A stretch of 64,000 nucleotides of DNA from Dyadobacter bucti (GTDB taxonomy: Bacteria > Bacteroidota > Bacteroidia > Cytophagales > Spirosomataceae): contig NZ_SWFP01000001.1 in assembly GCF_005869225.1 (NCBI RefSeq), forward strand, positions 372,001-436,000. The letters are read 5' to 3'. Every line of letters starts with the position of its first letter. The stretch's first letter is position 1. The notes beneath the pieces are model-generated. The model was not told the origin of the DNA. It worked only from the letters and a program-made list of their open reading frames with translations, and searched no databases. Shown piece by piece: positions 53,631-62,415 of the stretch. The position numbers were made by a program, and so were the translations under genes.

Positions 53631-55910
53631 ATGATAACGATACCCAGTGTCCTTAACCACAAAAACGTGGCCGTATACCCCGACGACGAGGATTGCAATA
53701 TGTTTTATGCCATCAAAACGAGTCCTGAGATAAGGCTTGCCCCAACTGGTGAGCCGGTGTTCAGCGGACTGTTCTGGACCGACCAGGCCGATGGGGCGGC
53801 CGGCAATACCGCCGGTATCAATGGTGCATGGATCAATTTCGATGCACATCTGGGTGTAAGCGAGCAGGTTTTGAAAGAAATTTCAGACAAGCTAAAATCC
53901 GGCCGGGTGCAGGAAAATCGCAGAAAGGTATTGATAAAAAAAGAAAAGGAAAGGCTGGGCCTCATCGCAAAAGCCCGGGGCGAATCGACCATTCCCGATC
54001 CCGACATACCGCCCATCCAGGATATCCGTTTTGGCGCCCTGAACTTTACCGAAGGTACCGTGACCCTGTTGGAAGAACAGGCGGGCGAGCTCGTGGGATG
54101 GTCATCGGCAGGCGGGCCCGCAAGTCTTATCGGCGACAACAACGCTGCCTTCGCGCTCAGGCTCAACCCGAAAGGTGCGGCCATCTGGCTGAAATCCCTG
54201 CAGGCAGGCGTAAAAGCTATCAGCATCCGTTTTGACCTCAAATTCCAGCTCCGGCTGCCCAGTCTGGAGATCAGGGCCTGGGCCGGATCCACGCAGGAAA
54301 GCGAGGTCAACAGGAAAGTGGACCGCGTCTGGAGAAATACCGACCAGGGCTGCTCCGATGCCGATGTGGAACGCATTGATGTAAAAGAGGTGACCGAAAA
54401 GCTCGTAGAGGAAGGTCTCATGAACATTGAGATCAAAAAAGGCTCTTCCGAAATTTCCGACGAACATGTAAGCCAGCTTCGCAACATGGCGATGAAACTC
54501 ATCGAAGATAAAGTTCAGGAGATCATCAAAAGCAGGATCCACGGTATGACACCACAGGAAAGATCCAGCTCGATGATCCAGCTGATGTCGGAAGAAGTAC
54601 GTTCGTTTGTGGAACTTCGCTTTACGCAGGAAGATGTAGTGGAATGGAAGATATCGCCCCAGGGAACGATCATGAATTTCCTCGAAGGCATACCCGACAG
54701 CAAAAAGCAACAGATCACCAAAGTAGTGGACCTGAGCGAACATGAGGTCGAAACCATCTCGATCGAGACTTCCGCGGAAGCTCCCTGGGACGAGCCACCG
54801 TTTGTGAATGCAGTGAAAGTTATCCTTGAATATCCTTCGGCCAATGAAAAACATTCGGTACTGTTCAAAAAAGGAGATCCGAAAAATACCTGGCACTTCA
54901 GAAGACCGAAAAAAGACAATGGAGAGGCAAAATATACCACAGAAGTCTACTTCAAAGGTATTTCGGAACCTGCGATCATAAAGGAAAAAACGTCCAACTC
55001 CGATACGATCAATGTCAACGTGGGTAAAATCGGGTTGATTGACGTGACGTTTACGCCCCATCCGATACTGGCTTCCCTGACCGGCAACAATGCCGTAACG
55101 GCTATTCAGGTGGATGTATCCTACAAAGAAGAAGGGGACCCCGACCATTTTACAGACTCACTGGTACTGAAAGTAGAGGAACTCGAAGGGAAAAAACTCA
55201 CAAGGATCATCGGAAAAGCCGTAGATGCGCCTCTGGTATGGACGGCCACCTACTTTTCCAAAGACGGAAGCTCCCTTCAGATCCCGCAAAAAAAATCTTA
55301 CCTGACCGAAAACAACCAGGAAAAGATCGAGGTGCCAACACCCTACCAGGATTCACTTTCATTGAATGTGGAGCTTGCCGCGACCCCTGATGCGTCTGTC
55401 AAGAAAATTCTGGTGGAATTCAAATATGAAGACAAGGTCAACAACTTTTCGAGCATCGACAAGGTAGACCTTTCAGCCGAAGAAGAATGGGAAACAGCGT
55501 CCATCAAACTGGTACTGCTGGACAAAACGCAACGCAATTACCAATACAGGTACCGGATCGTGTCGGAGGACAACATTGCAAGAAGCGGCTGGATACAGGG
55601 TGAAGAATCAGAAGAAACGCTGATCCTGCCATTGTACAAAGTGACGATCAACCCATCGCTGCTCAAAATCGGGACAAACTTTGCAAACGCATTTCTCACG
55701 CTTCAGCATGACGACGGCGGTATTATCAACAACAAAGAATGTTTCCTGGATGCAGAATCGGGCGCGAAACCGCTCAGCTGGTTTATACCCCGTACCAATA
55801 TGAATGCCACGTCGTACAGCTACAATTTAACATTGGTGAAAGATGACGGCACTTCGGTTGAAACTTCCGGTACCAACCAGGGAAGCATGTTAACTCTGAA
55901 AGCCCCTTGA
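53631..55910 (+). CDS. Large beta-rich operon protein D
   Basis: 759 residues. The N-terminal module starts VAVYPDDEDCNMFYAIKTSP. A charged helix is inserted at about 85-115 (RRKVLIKKEKERLGLIAKAR). It is followed by LIGDNNAAFALRLNPKGAAI, IRFDLKFQLRLPSLEIRAWA and TEKLVEEGLMNIEI. A long helix (about 285-315) precedes PQGTIMNFLEGIPDSKKQ and the transition strand EPPFVNAVKVILEYP. C-terminal modules follow, including KKILVEFKYEDKV and YQYRYRIVSEDNIARSGWIQ, ending SMLTLKAP. No signal peptide, membrane helix or catalytic site is recognised; cytoplasmic as encoded. Confidence 0.75.
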   Translation: MITIPSVLNHKNVAVYPDDEDCNMFYAIKTSPEIRLAPTGEPVFSGLFWTDQADGAAGNTAGINGAWINFDAHLGVSEQVLKEISDKLKSGRVQENRRKVLIKKEKERLGLIAKARGESTIPDPDIPPIQDIRFGALNFTEGTVTLLEEQAGELVGWSSAGGPASLIGDNNAAFALRLNPKGAAIWLKSLQAGVKAISIRFDLKFQLRLPSLEIRAWAGSTQESEVNRKVDRVWRNTDQGCSDADVERIDVKEVTEKLVEEGLMNIEIKKGSSEISDEHVSQLRNMAMKLIEDKVQEIIKSRIHGMTPQERSSSMIQLMSEEVRSFVELRFTQEDVVEWKISPQGTIMNFLEGIPDSKKQQITKVVDLSEHEVETISIETSAEAPWDEPPFVNAVKVILEYPSANEKHSVLFKKGDPKNTWHFRRPKKDNGEAKYTTEVYFKGISEPAIIKEKTSNSDTINVNVGKIGLIDVTFTPHPILASLTGNNAVTAIQVDVSYKEEGDPDHFTDSLVLKVEELEGKKLTRIIGKAVDAPLVWTATYFSKDGSSLQIPQKKSYLTENNQEKIEVPTPYQDSLSLNVELAATPDASVKKILVEFKYEDKVNNFSSIDKVDLSAEEEWETASIKLVLLDKTQRNYQYRYRIVSEDNIARSGWIQGEESEETLILPLYKVTINPSLLKIGTNFANAFLTLQHDDGGIINNKECFLDAESGAKPLSWFIPRTNMNATSYSYNLTLVKDDGTSVETSGTNQGSMLTLKAP

Positions 55911-55931
55911 TCCACCATTAAACCTGCTGAC

Positions 55932-58172
55932 ATGCTGCTTTACAAAAGCCCCTTTCTCCTGGTGGACGGCCTGACCATTTTTGCCGACGACATGGACCCG
56001 GAAACATTCTATTACGCCTGCAACCAGCCGGTGATCATGACCGGCCCTGATAATCAGCCGAGGCTGGATGCATATGCAATCCTGCCGGAGTCGGGCGTGG
56101 GCGGCAATACGGATAGTATCCTGGAAGCCAGCCTGATGATGGACGTTGCACTGAGCGTGACGACCGAACAAATGGAAATGGTAACCAAAGCCATCAAAAA
56201 ACAATATGGAAAAGAGCCTAAGGCCATCGTACCGGCGCCCATTTACGGAGGCAAAGTATACCTGATCATTGCCGCCGCAGGTGAAGAGCCCGATCCCAAA
56301 AAATGGTTTATCACTTCCGAAGTAAAACCCTCGATTTTCGGGGATAATATCGCTTCGCTGGTGGTACGGGCTACCGGAAACGACGCCAAGCTGCTCATCG
56401 CCGCCCTGAACTCCGATACCGTTGCGGCAGCTGTGTACTACGAGCTGGATATGCTGGGCATTGCGCCGGTTTTCAAGGCCCACATGAAAGTGAACTGGTC
56501 TTCTGTGTACCATCATTTTGAGAAATTCGATAAGCTCAACCTGATATTCTACACGGACGAAATCACAGAAACCATCGATAAGCTCACCGAAACAAGCGCT
56601 ATCGAAGTGGTAATTGAAGAACTCGACCCGTTCATCAAGAGCGAGGCTATGAAGAGCCTTATGAATGAGCTGAAAGCCGAAGTGATCAAGAAGCTGTTCC
56701 AGCCTGCTTCTTCACCTCTGAGCGCCTCCGGGAAGGTGGAGGACAGGATCGCTGCCGGAGTGAGCAGGGTTGTGGCTTCGCTGGCGATTGGCTCGCACCA
56801 CATCAGGCGGAACATCGACGAAACCCACCTGAGCACAACCATTGTGGAGCTCAGCCAGAAAAACGTCAAAACCTACCCCCTAAACCCGCAGGCATTGGTA
56901 CCGTCCATGATCAAGGCGGCCGGCGGTATTAAGGATAAGATCAAGTGGATCAAACTGGATGAACTGCCGTTTATTGAGCAAAAAGTGGAGGTAAGGCTGG
57001 CTGCGGATACTTTCAAAACCTCCAATATCACATCGGTTATCATCGAATGCCGGGTGGTGGATACCGACGGGGAAAAGATCAAAGTGCAGGAAACGGTCGT
57101 TTTTGACTCCGATGATGTGCTGGCGAACCATATCAGTTTTATCAGGGAGAAAGATAAAAAATACCGCTACGACTACCGTACCACCCTCTTCATTAATGTA
57201 GCGGCATCCAATTTGCCTACAACTTTGGAAATTGAATGGGCCCCGCTGGATTCACCGTACATTTATTTTAATGCAGCTGAATATTTTGAAACGAAAAAAC
57301 TAAACATCAGTCTGGACGATACCGACATCTTTGAACATGCTACGGTCGTACAGGCGGATCTTAAGGTGCTCAACAGGACAGACCAAACACCTGTCCTCAA
57401 CCAGACTTATTTTTTCCGGAAAACAGACAATGAGCAAAAGTCGCTTTCTGTGATCGTCAACAAGGCCATACCGATCCAGTTTGACCTGGAACTGATCTAC
57501 TTTATTTCAGCTTCCAAAGACCATAAAACCGTTCTTAGGGATATTACTTCGGAAGTTCTTTTTATACCCAATCCTTTTGAAAACAAATGGTCCGTAGACC
57601 TGATCTGCCATGCCGACTGGGAGAAAACGAGTAAAGTGATCCTGGAAACAAGGATACTCGATGCTGAACGGCTCGATCCGATCCAGATGAAATTTGATTT
57701 CAACAAAGACCTCACTGAGACAAAACTGGTAGCGGCCACCAGTCTCGACACCGCGAGCCAGGCTTTTGAATACAAAGTCACCTGCCTCACGACCGACGCG
57801 ACCATTATTCACGGCCCCTGGATGCAAAATGAGGACAGTATCCTCGTGATCACCGATCAGATCAAGCCGGAAAGGATCATCCGCGCTACCCTTGCCTCTG
57901 CGCCGGACTTCACCCAAAAGGATATCCAGCAGGTGACCGTTGAATTTACTTATGAAGACAGCAAAAACCAGATCAGCGAAGTCAGCGAAAAACTGGTTTT
58001 CAAGAAAAAAGGGGACGTTGTCGAGTTCAGGCACCCGATGCCCGATTTTACCCAAAAAGAATTTAAATACAGGGTGAGGGCAAAAAGCAGAAGCGGAGAA
58101 ACCTATAAGGCTGAATGGGTTACCGAGAAAAAGGAAAAAATAGACATTGTCATCCCGGAAAATATCTGGTAA
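55932..58172 (+). CDS. Large beta-rich operon protein E
   Basis: 746 residues. The N-terminal module starts LTIFADDMDPETFYYACNQP, then MDVALSVTTEQMEMVTKAIK, VKPSIFGDNIASLVVRATGN, VYYELDMLGIAPVFKAHMKV and DKLTETSAIEVVIEEL. A helical stretch (about 235-290) leads to NPQALVPSMIKAAGGIKDKI and ADTFKTSNITSVIIECRV. The C-terminal modules include WSVDLICHADWEKTSKVILE and FKYRVRAKSRSGETYKAEWV, and the end is IDIVIPENIW. Gaps to its neighbours are 21 and 11 bases. Function unknown; no export signal. Confidence 0.75.
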   Translation: MLLYKSPFLLVDGLTIFADDMDPETFYYACNQPVIMTGPDNQPRLDAYAILPESGVGGNTDSILEASLMMDVALSVTTEQMEMVTKAIKKQYGKEPKAIVPAPIYGGKVYLIIAAAGEEPDPKKWFITSEVKPSIFGDNIASLVVRATGNDAKLLIAALNSDTVAAAVYYELDMLGIAPVFKAHMKVNWSSVYHHFEKFDKLNLIFYTDEITETIDKLTETSAIEVVIEELDPFIKSEAMKSLMNELKAEVIKKLFQPASSPLSASGKVEDRIAAGVSRVVASLAIGSHHIRRNIDETHLSTTIVELSQKNVKTYPLNPQALVPSMIKAAGGIKDKIKWIKLDELPFIEQKVEVRLAADTFKTSNITSVIIECRVVDTDGEKIKVQETVVFDSDDVLANHISFIREKDKKYRYDYRTTLFINVAASNLPTTLEIEWAPLDSPYIYFNAAEYFETKKLNISLDDTDIFEHATVVQADLKVLNRTDQTPVLNQTYFFRKTDNEQKSLSVIVNKAIPIQFDLELIYFISASKDHKTVLRDITSEVLFIPNPFENKWSVDLICHADWEKTSKVILETRILDAERLDPIQMKFDFNKDLTETKLVAATSLDTASQAFEYKVTCLTTDATIIHGPWMQNEDSILVITDQIKPERIIRATLASAPDFTQKDIQQVTVEFTYEDSKNQISEVSEKLVFKKKGDVVEFRHPMPDFTQKEFKYRVRAKSRSGETYKAEWVTEKKEKIDIVIPENIW

Positions 58173-58183
58173 ATAAACAGACT

Positions 58184-60496
58184 ATGCTTGACCTATCAAA
58201 ACCTCTTGGCATACATGAAGGCGTTGTCTTCTACGGTGACCATGAAACCGATTCCCTGGTATATTACTTTCCCGATGAAGTAAGCCTTGCGCCCCAGATC
58301 AGCAGCAGCGGCGGATCCGAGAAGGTATATGAATTGTTTTTCCAGATTTTCAACGAAGGCGGAACCATTGAAGGCGACCTGGAAGAGCTGCGAAAAACAG
58401 CCGGGTCGATCCTTTCTCTGGGCATACAATGTACCGTATCGCCGCCGAGGCTGGAAAAAGCGATGCAGCTGCTCAAAGCTGCGCATCCGGGTTTTCCCGA
58501 AAACATGAATGCGACAGTGCCTCCCTGGAAAGACGGCACCGTAAACCTGATGGTGCTGGATGCGATCACCAGCAAGGAAGAAACCATGTCCAACGATTCG
58601 TTTGTGAAAAGCATTATCGGCGCCAACAAGCCGTCGCTGATGTCGTCAGACCTGAAAAGTATCTTCAATGTACGGCTTGACCGCCGGGGTACCGCACTCA
58701 CACTGGCTGCCCTGGAAGGTGAGGCAGGCAATGTGGCCGGTGTACTTTATGACCTCAAATATACCGCGATCCGTCCGGCCCTGGACCTGCGGATATGGGC
58801 AAACCTCGGCAGATGTTACGATAGTGTTTCTCACCAGCTTGGGGTTAAGGCAGAATTTTATTATGGTGTAAAATTCTCATTAGGTGCAGATTTTGAATGG
58901 GTTACAAAAAAACTCGAAGAAGACGGGGATCTGAAAATAGAAGTACTCAGCCAGGCCGAAGATCCCGAAACCAAAAGGATGATCGATGAAATGGTGAAGG
59001 ATTTCAAGAACAGCATTTTGCAGGAAATGTTCCGGCCTTATGTCAATCCGCAGACGGTCAACATTCCGGGTGCGGCCGCTGAAAGTATGGTACCGGTTGT
59101 GGGCGTAGCGTATAAATTCAAAAAGGAGAAAATCTCCCATGACAAGGTGATCGAAGTGGATTACCGGGAACGCTCCGCGATAGTGAGGACCCACAATCCC
59201 CAGTCGCACCTGTGGGTGCTTGGCAAGCAGATTGCCCAGAACAGAAGCAAATACGTCCAGAAAATAGTTTTCAGTGATATATGGCGGGAACAATCGCTCA
59301 CCATCAAAATGGTATACGATTTCGAAGCACCCGAAAGCGACCTTCTGAATGCCGAACTGATCGTCTGGCGGGCGGCGGACGGTGTGAAGGAAAATGTGAA
59401 AGAAGGACGGTTTGCGATCCCCGATCTTGCCACGCCTCTTAAAAACCTGAGCTTTAACAAAGACAGTAATGAAAAAACAACGATCGCCTGGAATTGCGAA
59501 AAGGATGAACCGATCGGATATTATTACCAGATCAGGTTCCTGTATGAAACCAACAAGCCCAATGTGACCAGTCCGGCAGAGATCATCACTCCACCCGAAT
59601 TCAGCAGCAACGAAGATCTCAACATTTTCCCCGATACGTATATTTTCCACCGTCGCATCGAGATACGGCAGGGCAACATATCTTTTCAGGAGTTCAAAAG
59701 CGTGGATGTCTCGCTGAAACTCAAAGATGACACGGGCAATATCCTCGGCACGGAAGTCATTACGGTCAATGAAGAGAACAAAAGCGCAATATGGACGGTA
59801 CGGGGCAAGGATAAAAACGCGCTCATGCCGGAAGCGACCAAAGACTTCTTTTACAGCGACGAGCGGCCGTCAATCAAAACAGCACCGCTTTTCCTGATCG
59901 ACGACGAGATTATCATCAATAAACCGTTCCTCCGGTCGAGCTTCAAGCTCATTCCGGTGGTAGCCGGCAAAAATGAATCTGTTGTAGAGATCCTGCTGGA
60001 AATTATCATTACTTCCCCCGAGCTGGACGATCCGTTAAAAGAACTTTACAGGATCAAGGGGCCCGCTTTCGACGCCCAGGAAATTGATATCAAGCTGCAC
60101 TCTGATAAGGACAAGATTTCCTATACCGCAAAGGCGATCACGAACGAGGGGAAAATCATCGATATCAGCAACGGCCCTGTGCCCACCAATGCCCTGGTGA
60201 TCGACCTGAAAAGGACGACTATGCGGGAGATCATACTGGAATGGGAAGGCCCGACGCCCGAGGCCAGGGGATTGAAAAACCTGACCCTGGAATTAAAGAA
60301 AAGCCTGAACGGACAGAGCAGCCAGGAGACGGTTGTTTTCAGCGGGGATATTGTCCCGGCCCCGGTCCGCAAGCAGTTCGACCTGAATGAAAAAATAGAA
60401 TGGAGGATTTTGAAGCGGTTTCAGGACGGCAGCAGGGAAAAAGATGAGTTCAAACCACTGGGAGACGATCAGACCATTATAAAATTAAAGGCATGA
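58184..60496 (+). CDS. Large beta-rich operon protein F
   Basis: 770 residues from the ATG at 58184. A longer in-frame start at 58115 lies inside the previous gene and lacks support, while MLDLSKPLGIHEGVVFYGDH aligns with the starts of A, B, D and E. Next come GSILSLGIQCTVSPPRLEKA, NKPSLMSSDLKSIFNVRLDR, VLYDLKYTAIRPALDLRIWA and EEDGDLKIEVLSQ. A helical segment (about 265-290) and beta modules follow, with RTHNPQSHLWVLGKQIAQN and LTIKMVYDFEAPESDLLNAE, ending TIIKLKA. Its stop overlaps the start of the next gene by 4 bases, so the two are coupled. Confidence 0.75.
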   Translation: MLDLSKPLGIHEGVVFYGDHETDSLVYYFPDEVSLAPQISSSGGSEKVYELFFQIFNEGGTIEGDLEELRKTAGSILSLGIQCTVSPPRLEKAMQLLKAAHPGFPENMNATVPPWKDGTVNLMVLDAITSKEETMSNDSFVKSIIGANKPSLMSSDLKSIFNVRLDRRGTALTLAALEGEAGNVAGVLYDLKYTAIRPALDLRIWANLGRCYDSVSHQLGVKAEFYYGVKFSLGADFEWVTKKLEEDGDLKIEVLSQAEDPETKRMIDEMVKDFKNSILQEMFRPYVNPQTVNIPGAAAESMVPVVGVAYKFKKEKISHDKVIEVDYRERSAIVRTHNPQSHLWVLGKQIAQNRSKYVQKIVFSDIWREQSLTIKMVYDFEAPESDLLNAELIVWRAADGVKENVKEGRFAIPDLATPLKNLSFNKDSNEKTTIAWNCEKDEPIGYYYQIRFLYETNKPNVTSPAEIITPPEFSSNEDLNIFPDTYIFHRRIEIRQGNISFQEFKSVDVSLKLKDDTGNILGTEVITVNEENKSAIWTVRGKDKNALMPEATKDFFYSDERPSIKTAPLFLIDDEIIINKPFLRSSFKLIPVVAGKNESVVEILLEIIITSPELDDPLKELYRIKGPAFDAQEIDIKLHSDKDKISYTAKAITNEGKIIDISNGPVPTNALVIDLKRTTMREIILEWEGPTPEARGLKNLTLELKKSLNGQSSQETVVFSGDIVPAPVRKQFDLNEKIEWRILKRFQDGSREKDEFKPLGDDQTIIKLKA

Positions 60497-61575
60497 AAAA
60501 GTATATTCTTCTGACAGCCGGATATGAATACCAGAACGGCGGGACCTTCGTTGGGCTCGCCGACCAGAGAAGACAGTTTTTGCTTGGGAAGCACCCCGAG
60601 TGGCGGAACGATCCCGAGGTGATCTTTGTAAGATTTGATCCGAAATCAGGAAAGATAGATCGCAATACTTCCGCTGCGGGCGCCGGGACCTGGACGCCGG
60701 AACCCGTGAATTTTGAAGCTGTGAACAGGCGGGTGCATTACCGTGAAGGCCATCTGCTGCCTTCGGACAACAGGCTCATGTCGATCACGGATGTGTACCG
60801 GTATGCTATAAACATAGGCGCTACGGAGCCCGGTACTTTGTTGGAATTCAGCATCATAGGACATGGCTGGTTCGGTGGGCCGATCTTGCTCAATTCTTTC
60901 CAACGCGACGAGTACACCGCTTCCGGTGACAACGCGGCCCTCCGGGATCCCTGGGACAAAGACGGCCGGACGAAAGACTTTTTCAATCAGAATATGAGCG
61001 ATGCCGATTGGGAAAATTTCAAAAATGCCTTCGCGTCAGACGGCTACGCCTGGATCTGGGGTTGCCTGTTTCCAAGGGCCTACTACGATACTTTGTACAA
61101 ATTCATGCAAACCCCTGAGTTCAAAGCCAAGCCCATGGCCAGCCTCACGGATTCCGATTCTTTCACCATTACCGTCAACAGCACTTTTGTCAACGATTAT
61201 TATAATGTGGACCGGCAGTTTTTCCCGACCGACGATAATACAAAGACATTTACCCGTTCGCTTCTCGATCTGAAACAATATTTAAAACGCGGCATACGGC
61301 GCTCCTACCCGGGCCGGTTTGTGTCCGACACAGGCATTACCTGCGTGGCGGGCTACCTGGGTACGTATTCAGACTACGAAAGGAGCTACCCCGGCCATCC
61401 CGCCCCGCATCCTGTCATGGTAATCCCCAGAAATGCTTCCGTATTTGGAACCGATTTCACCAGGGTTATCAATTTTTACAAGACTTTTCTGAACATACCC
61501 GAAGATCCCGACGGGCGCGGATATGCTATTTATAATGCCGTTCAGGTGAACCAATGGTGGATTGATACGCAGTAG
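60493..61575 (+). CDS. Uncharacterised protein with possible caspase-fold (clan CD) His/Cys dyad
   Basis: 360 residues, no signal peptide; the start overlaps protein F by 4 bases. A first strand KKYILLTAGYEYQNGG is followed by a hydrophobic strand ending in His-Gly (LLEFSIIGHGWFGGPI, H124) and, 67 residues on, another strand ending in Cys (GYAWIWGCLFPRAYYD, C191). This order of strand-H-G then strand-x-C is the clan CD peptidase pattern (caspases, CHAT, clostripain). The spacing is somewhat long, and overall similarity is not otherwise evident. It could instead be a structural protein. The C-terminal half (about 215-360) has no motif I recognise. If active, it may process the large partners A-F. 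Confidence 0.5.
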   Translation: MKKYILLTAGYEYQNGGTFVGLADQRRQFLLGKHPEWRNDPEVIFVRFDPKSGKIDRNTSAAGAGTWTPEPVNFEAVNRRVHYREGHLLPSDNRLMSITDVYRYAINIGATEPGTLLEFSIIGHGWFGGPILLNSFQRDEYTASGDNAALRDPWDKDGRTKDFFNQNMSDADWENFKNAFASDGYAWIWGCLFPRAYYDTLYKFMQTPEFKAKPMASLTDSDSFTITVNSTFVNDYYNVDRQFFPTDDNTKTFTRSLLDLKQYLKRGIRRSYPGRFVSDTGITCVAGYLGTYSDYERSYPGHPAPHPVMVIPRNASVFGTDFTRVINFYKTFLNIPEDPDGRGYAIYNAVQVNQWWIDTQ

Positions 61576-61610
61576 CCAGTTACATTTTCTACATTCTAAC
61601 TTTTTCCTTT

Positions 61611-62411
61611 ATGCAAATTCTCCAACTCAATTCATCCGGGGCCGACGTGGTCCGTTTACAGGAAAAACTGAAATCCCTGGGGTTTAATCCCGGTAGTATC
61701 GATGGCGATTTCGGGCCTGGCACTCAGGCAGCCGTTATTGCATTCCAGCGGAGCGAGGGGCTATTGGCAGATGGTATCGCAGGCCTGAAAACGCTCAAAG
61801 CGCTTGGCCTTGAACCGGAGCCGGAACTGATCGCAGCCAGCTCCGTCATATCCCAGGTCACTGTAGGTGTTGTTTCCCGCATGTTCCCGCTTACCCCTCT
61901 TGACAACATCAAAAAATACCTGCCGGCGGTACTTGCCGCTTTACAGAAATTCGGCCTCACCGACAAGCATATGGTATTGATGGCCCTGGCCACGATTCGT
62001 GCAGAAACAGCTGGTTTTCAACCGATAGATGAAGGAAAATCAAGATTCAACACCTCGCCCGGCGGCAAGCCTTTTGACCTTTACGATAACCGCCGCGACC
62101 TCGGTAACCAGGGGCCTCCGGATGGTAATTCGTTCAAAGGGCGGGGTTTTATACAACTTACCGGCCGCAGTAACTACCAGACCATCGGCAAGGAACTGGG
62201 CGTGGACCTGATCGGAGATCCGGCAATGGCCAACAAACCCAATATTGCCGCCGAGGTACTCGCTTTGTTCTTGAAACGCAAGGAAATAAAAATAAAAGAA
62301 GCACTTCTGGAAAATGACCTCCGGCGTGCGCGAAGGCTTGTCAATGGTGGCAGTCACGGACTGGATGCCTTCACCGAGGCATACCGCACCGGTGAAAAGC
62401 TCCTGTCGTAA
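61611..62411 (+). CDS. PG-binding domain plus GH19 (chitinase/lysozyme-like) hydrolase
   Basis: 266 residues. A PG_binding_1 domain (about 3-66; LNSSGADVVRLQEKLKSLGF and SIDGDFGPGTQAAVIAFQRS) is joined by a short linker to a GH19 domain (about 95-262). The catalytic Glu is in RAETAGF (E132, compare HETGGF of chitinases), and GRGFIQLTGRSNYQ (177-190) is the family signature. Such short GH19 proteins usually act as endolysins that cut peptidoglycan. It lacks a signal peptide, like a phage endolysin, so access to the wall needs another route. It is the last gene of the operon and converges with gabD, 4 bases away. Confidence 0.88.
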   Translation: MQILQLNSSGADVVRLQEKLKSLGFNPGSIDGDFGPGTQAAVIAFQRSEGLLADGIAGLKTLKALGLEPEPELIAASSVISQVTVGVVSRMFPLTPLDNIKKYLPAVLAALQKFGLTDKHMVLMALATIRAETAGFQPIDEGKSRFNTSPGGKPFDLYDNRRDLGNQGPPDGNSFKGRGFIQLTGRSNYQTIGKELGVDLIGDPAMANKPNIAAEVLALFLKRKEIKIKEALLENDLRRARRLVNGGSHGLDAFTEAYRTGEKLLS

Positions 62412-62415
62412 AAGG

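Larger units (their letters stand above)
45192..62411 (+). other. Nine-gene operon of large uncharacterised beta-rich proteins with wall-acting partners
   Basis: Nine genes run in one direction with gaps of 17, 34, 30, 21, 21, 11, -4 and 35 bases. The order is PG-binding protein, proteins A to F (907, 820, 712, 759, 746 and 770 residues), a possible caspase-fold protein, and a PG-binding GH19 enzyme. None has a Sec signal, a membrane helix or a T9SS tail that I can see. A, B, D, E and F share an N-terminal module; C has a different N-terminus but similar C-terminal beta modules. The conserved order and spacing argue for one complex or one pathway. Confidence 0.8.

Noticed and set aside
46220..60496. 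Clostridial OrfX/P47 (TULIP) type toxin cluster
   Set aside because: Also a set of large paralogues without signals, but the motifs I can recall for OrfX/P47 are not present.
45192..62411. Extracellular contractile injection system or prophage
   Set aside because: No sheath, tube, baseplate, tape-measure, capsid, portal, terminase or AAA ATPase gene was found among the nine.
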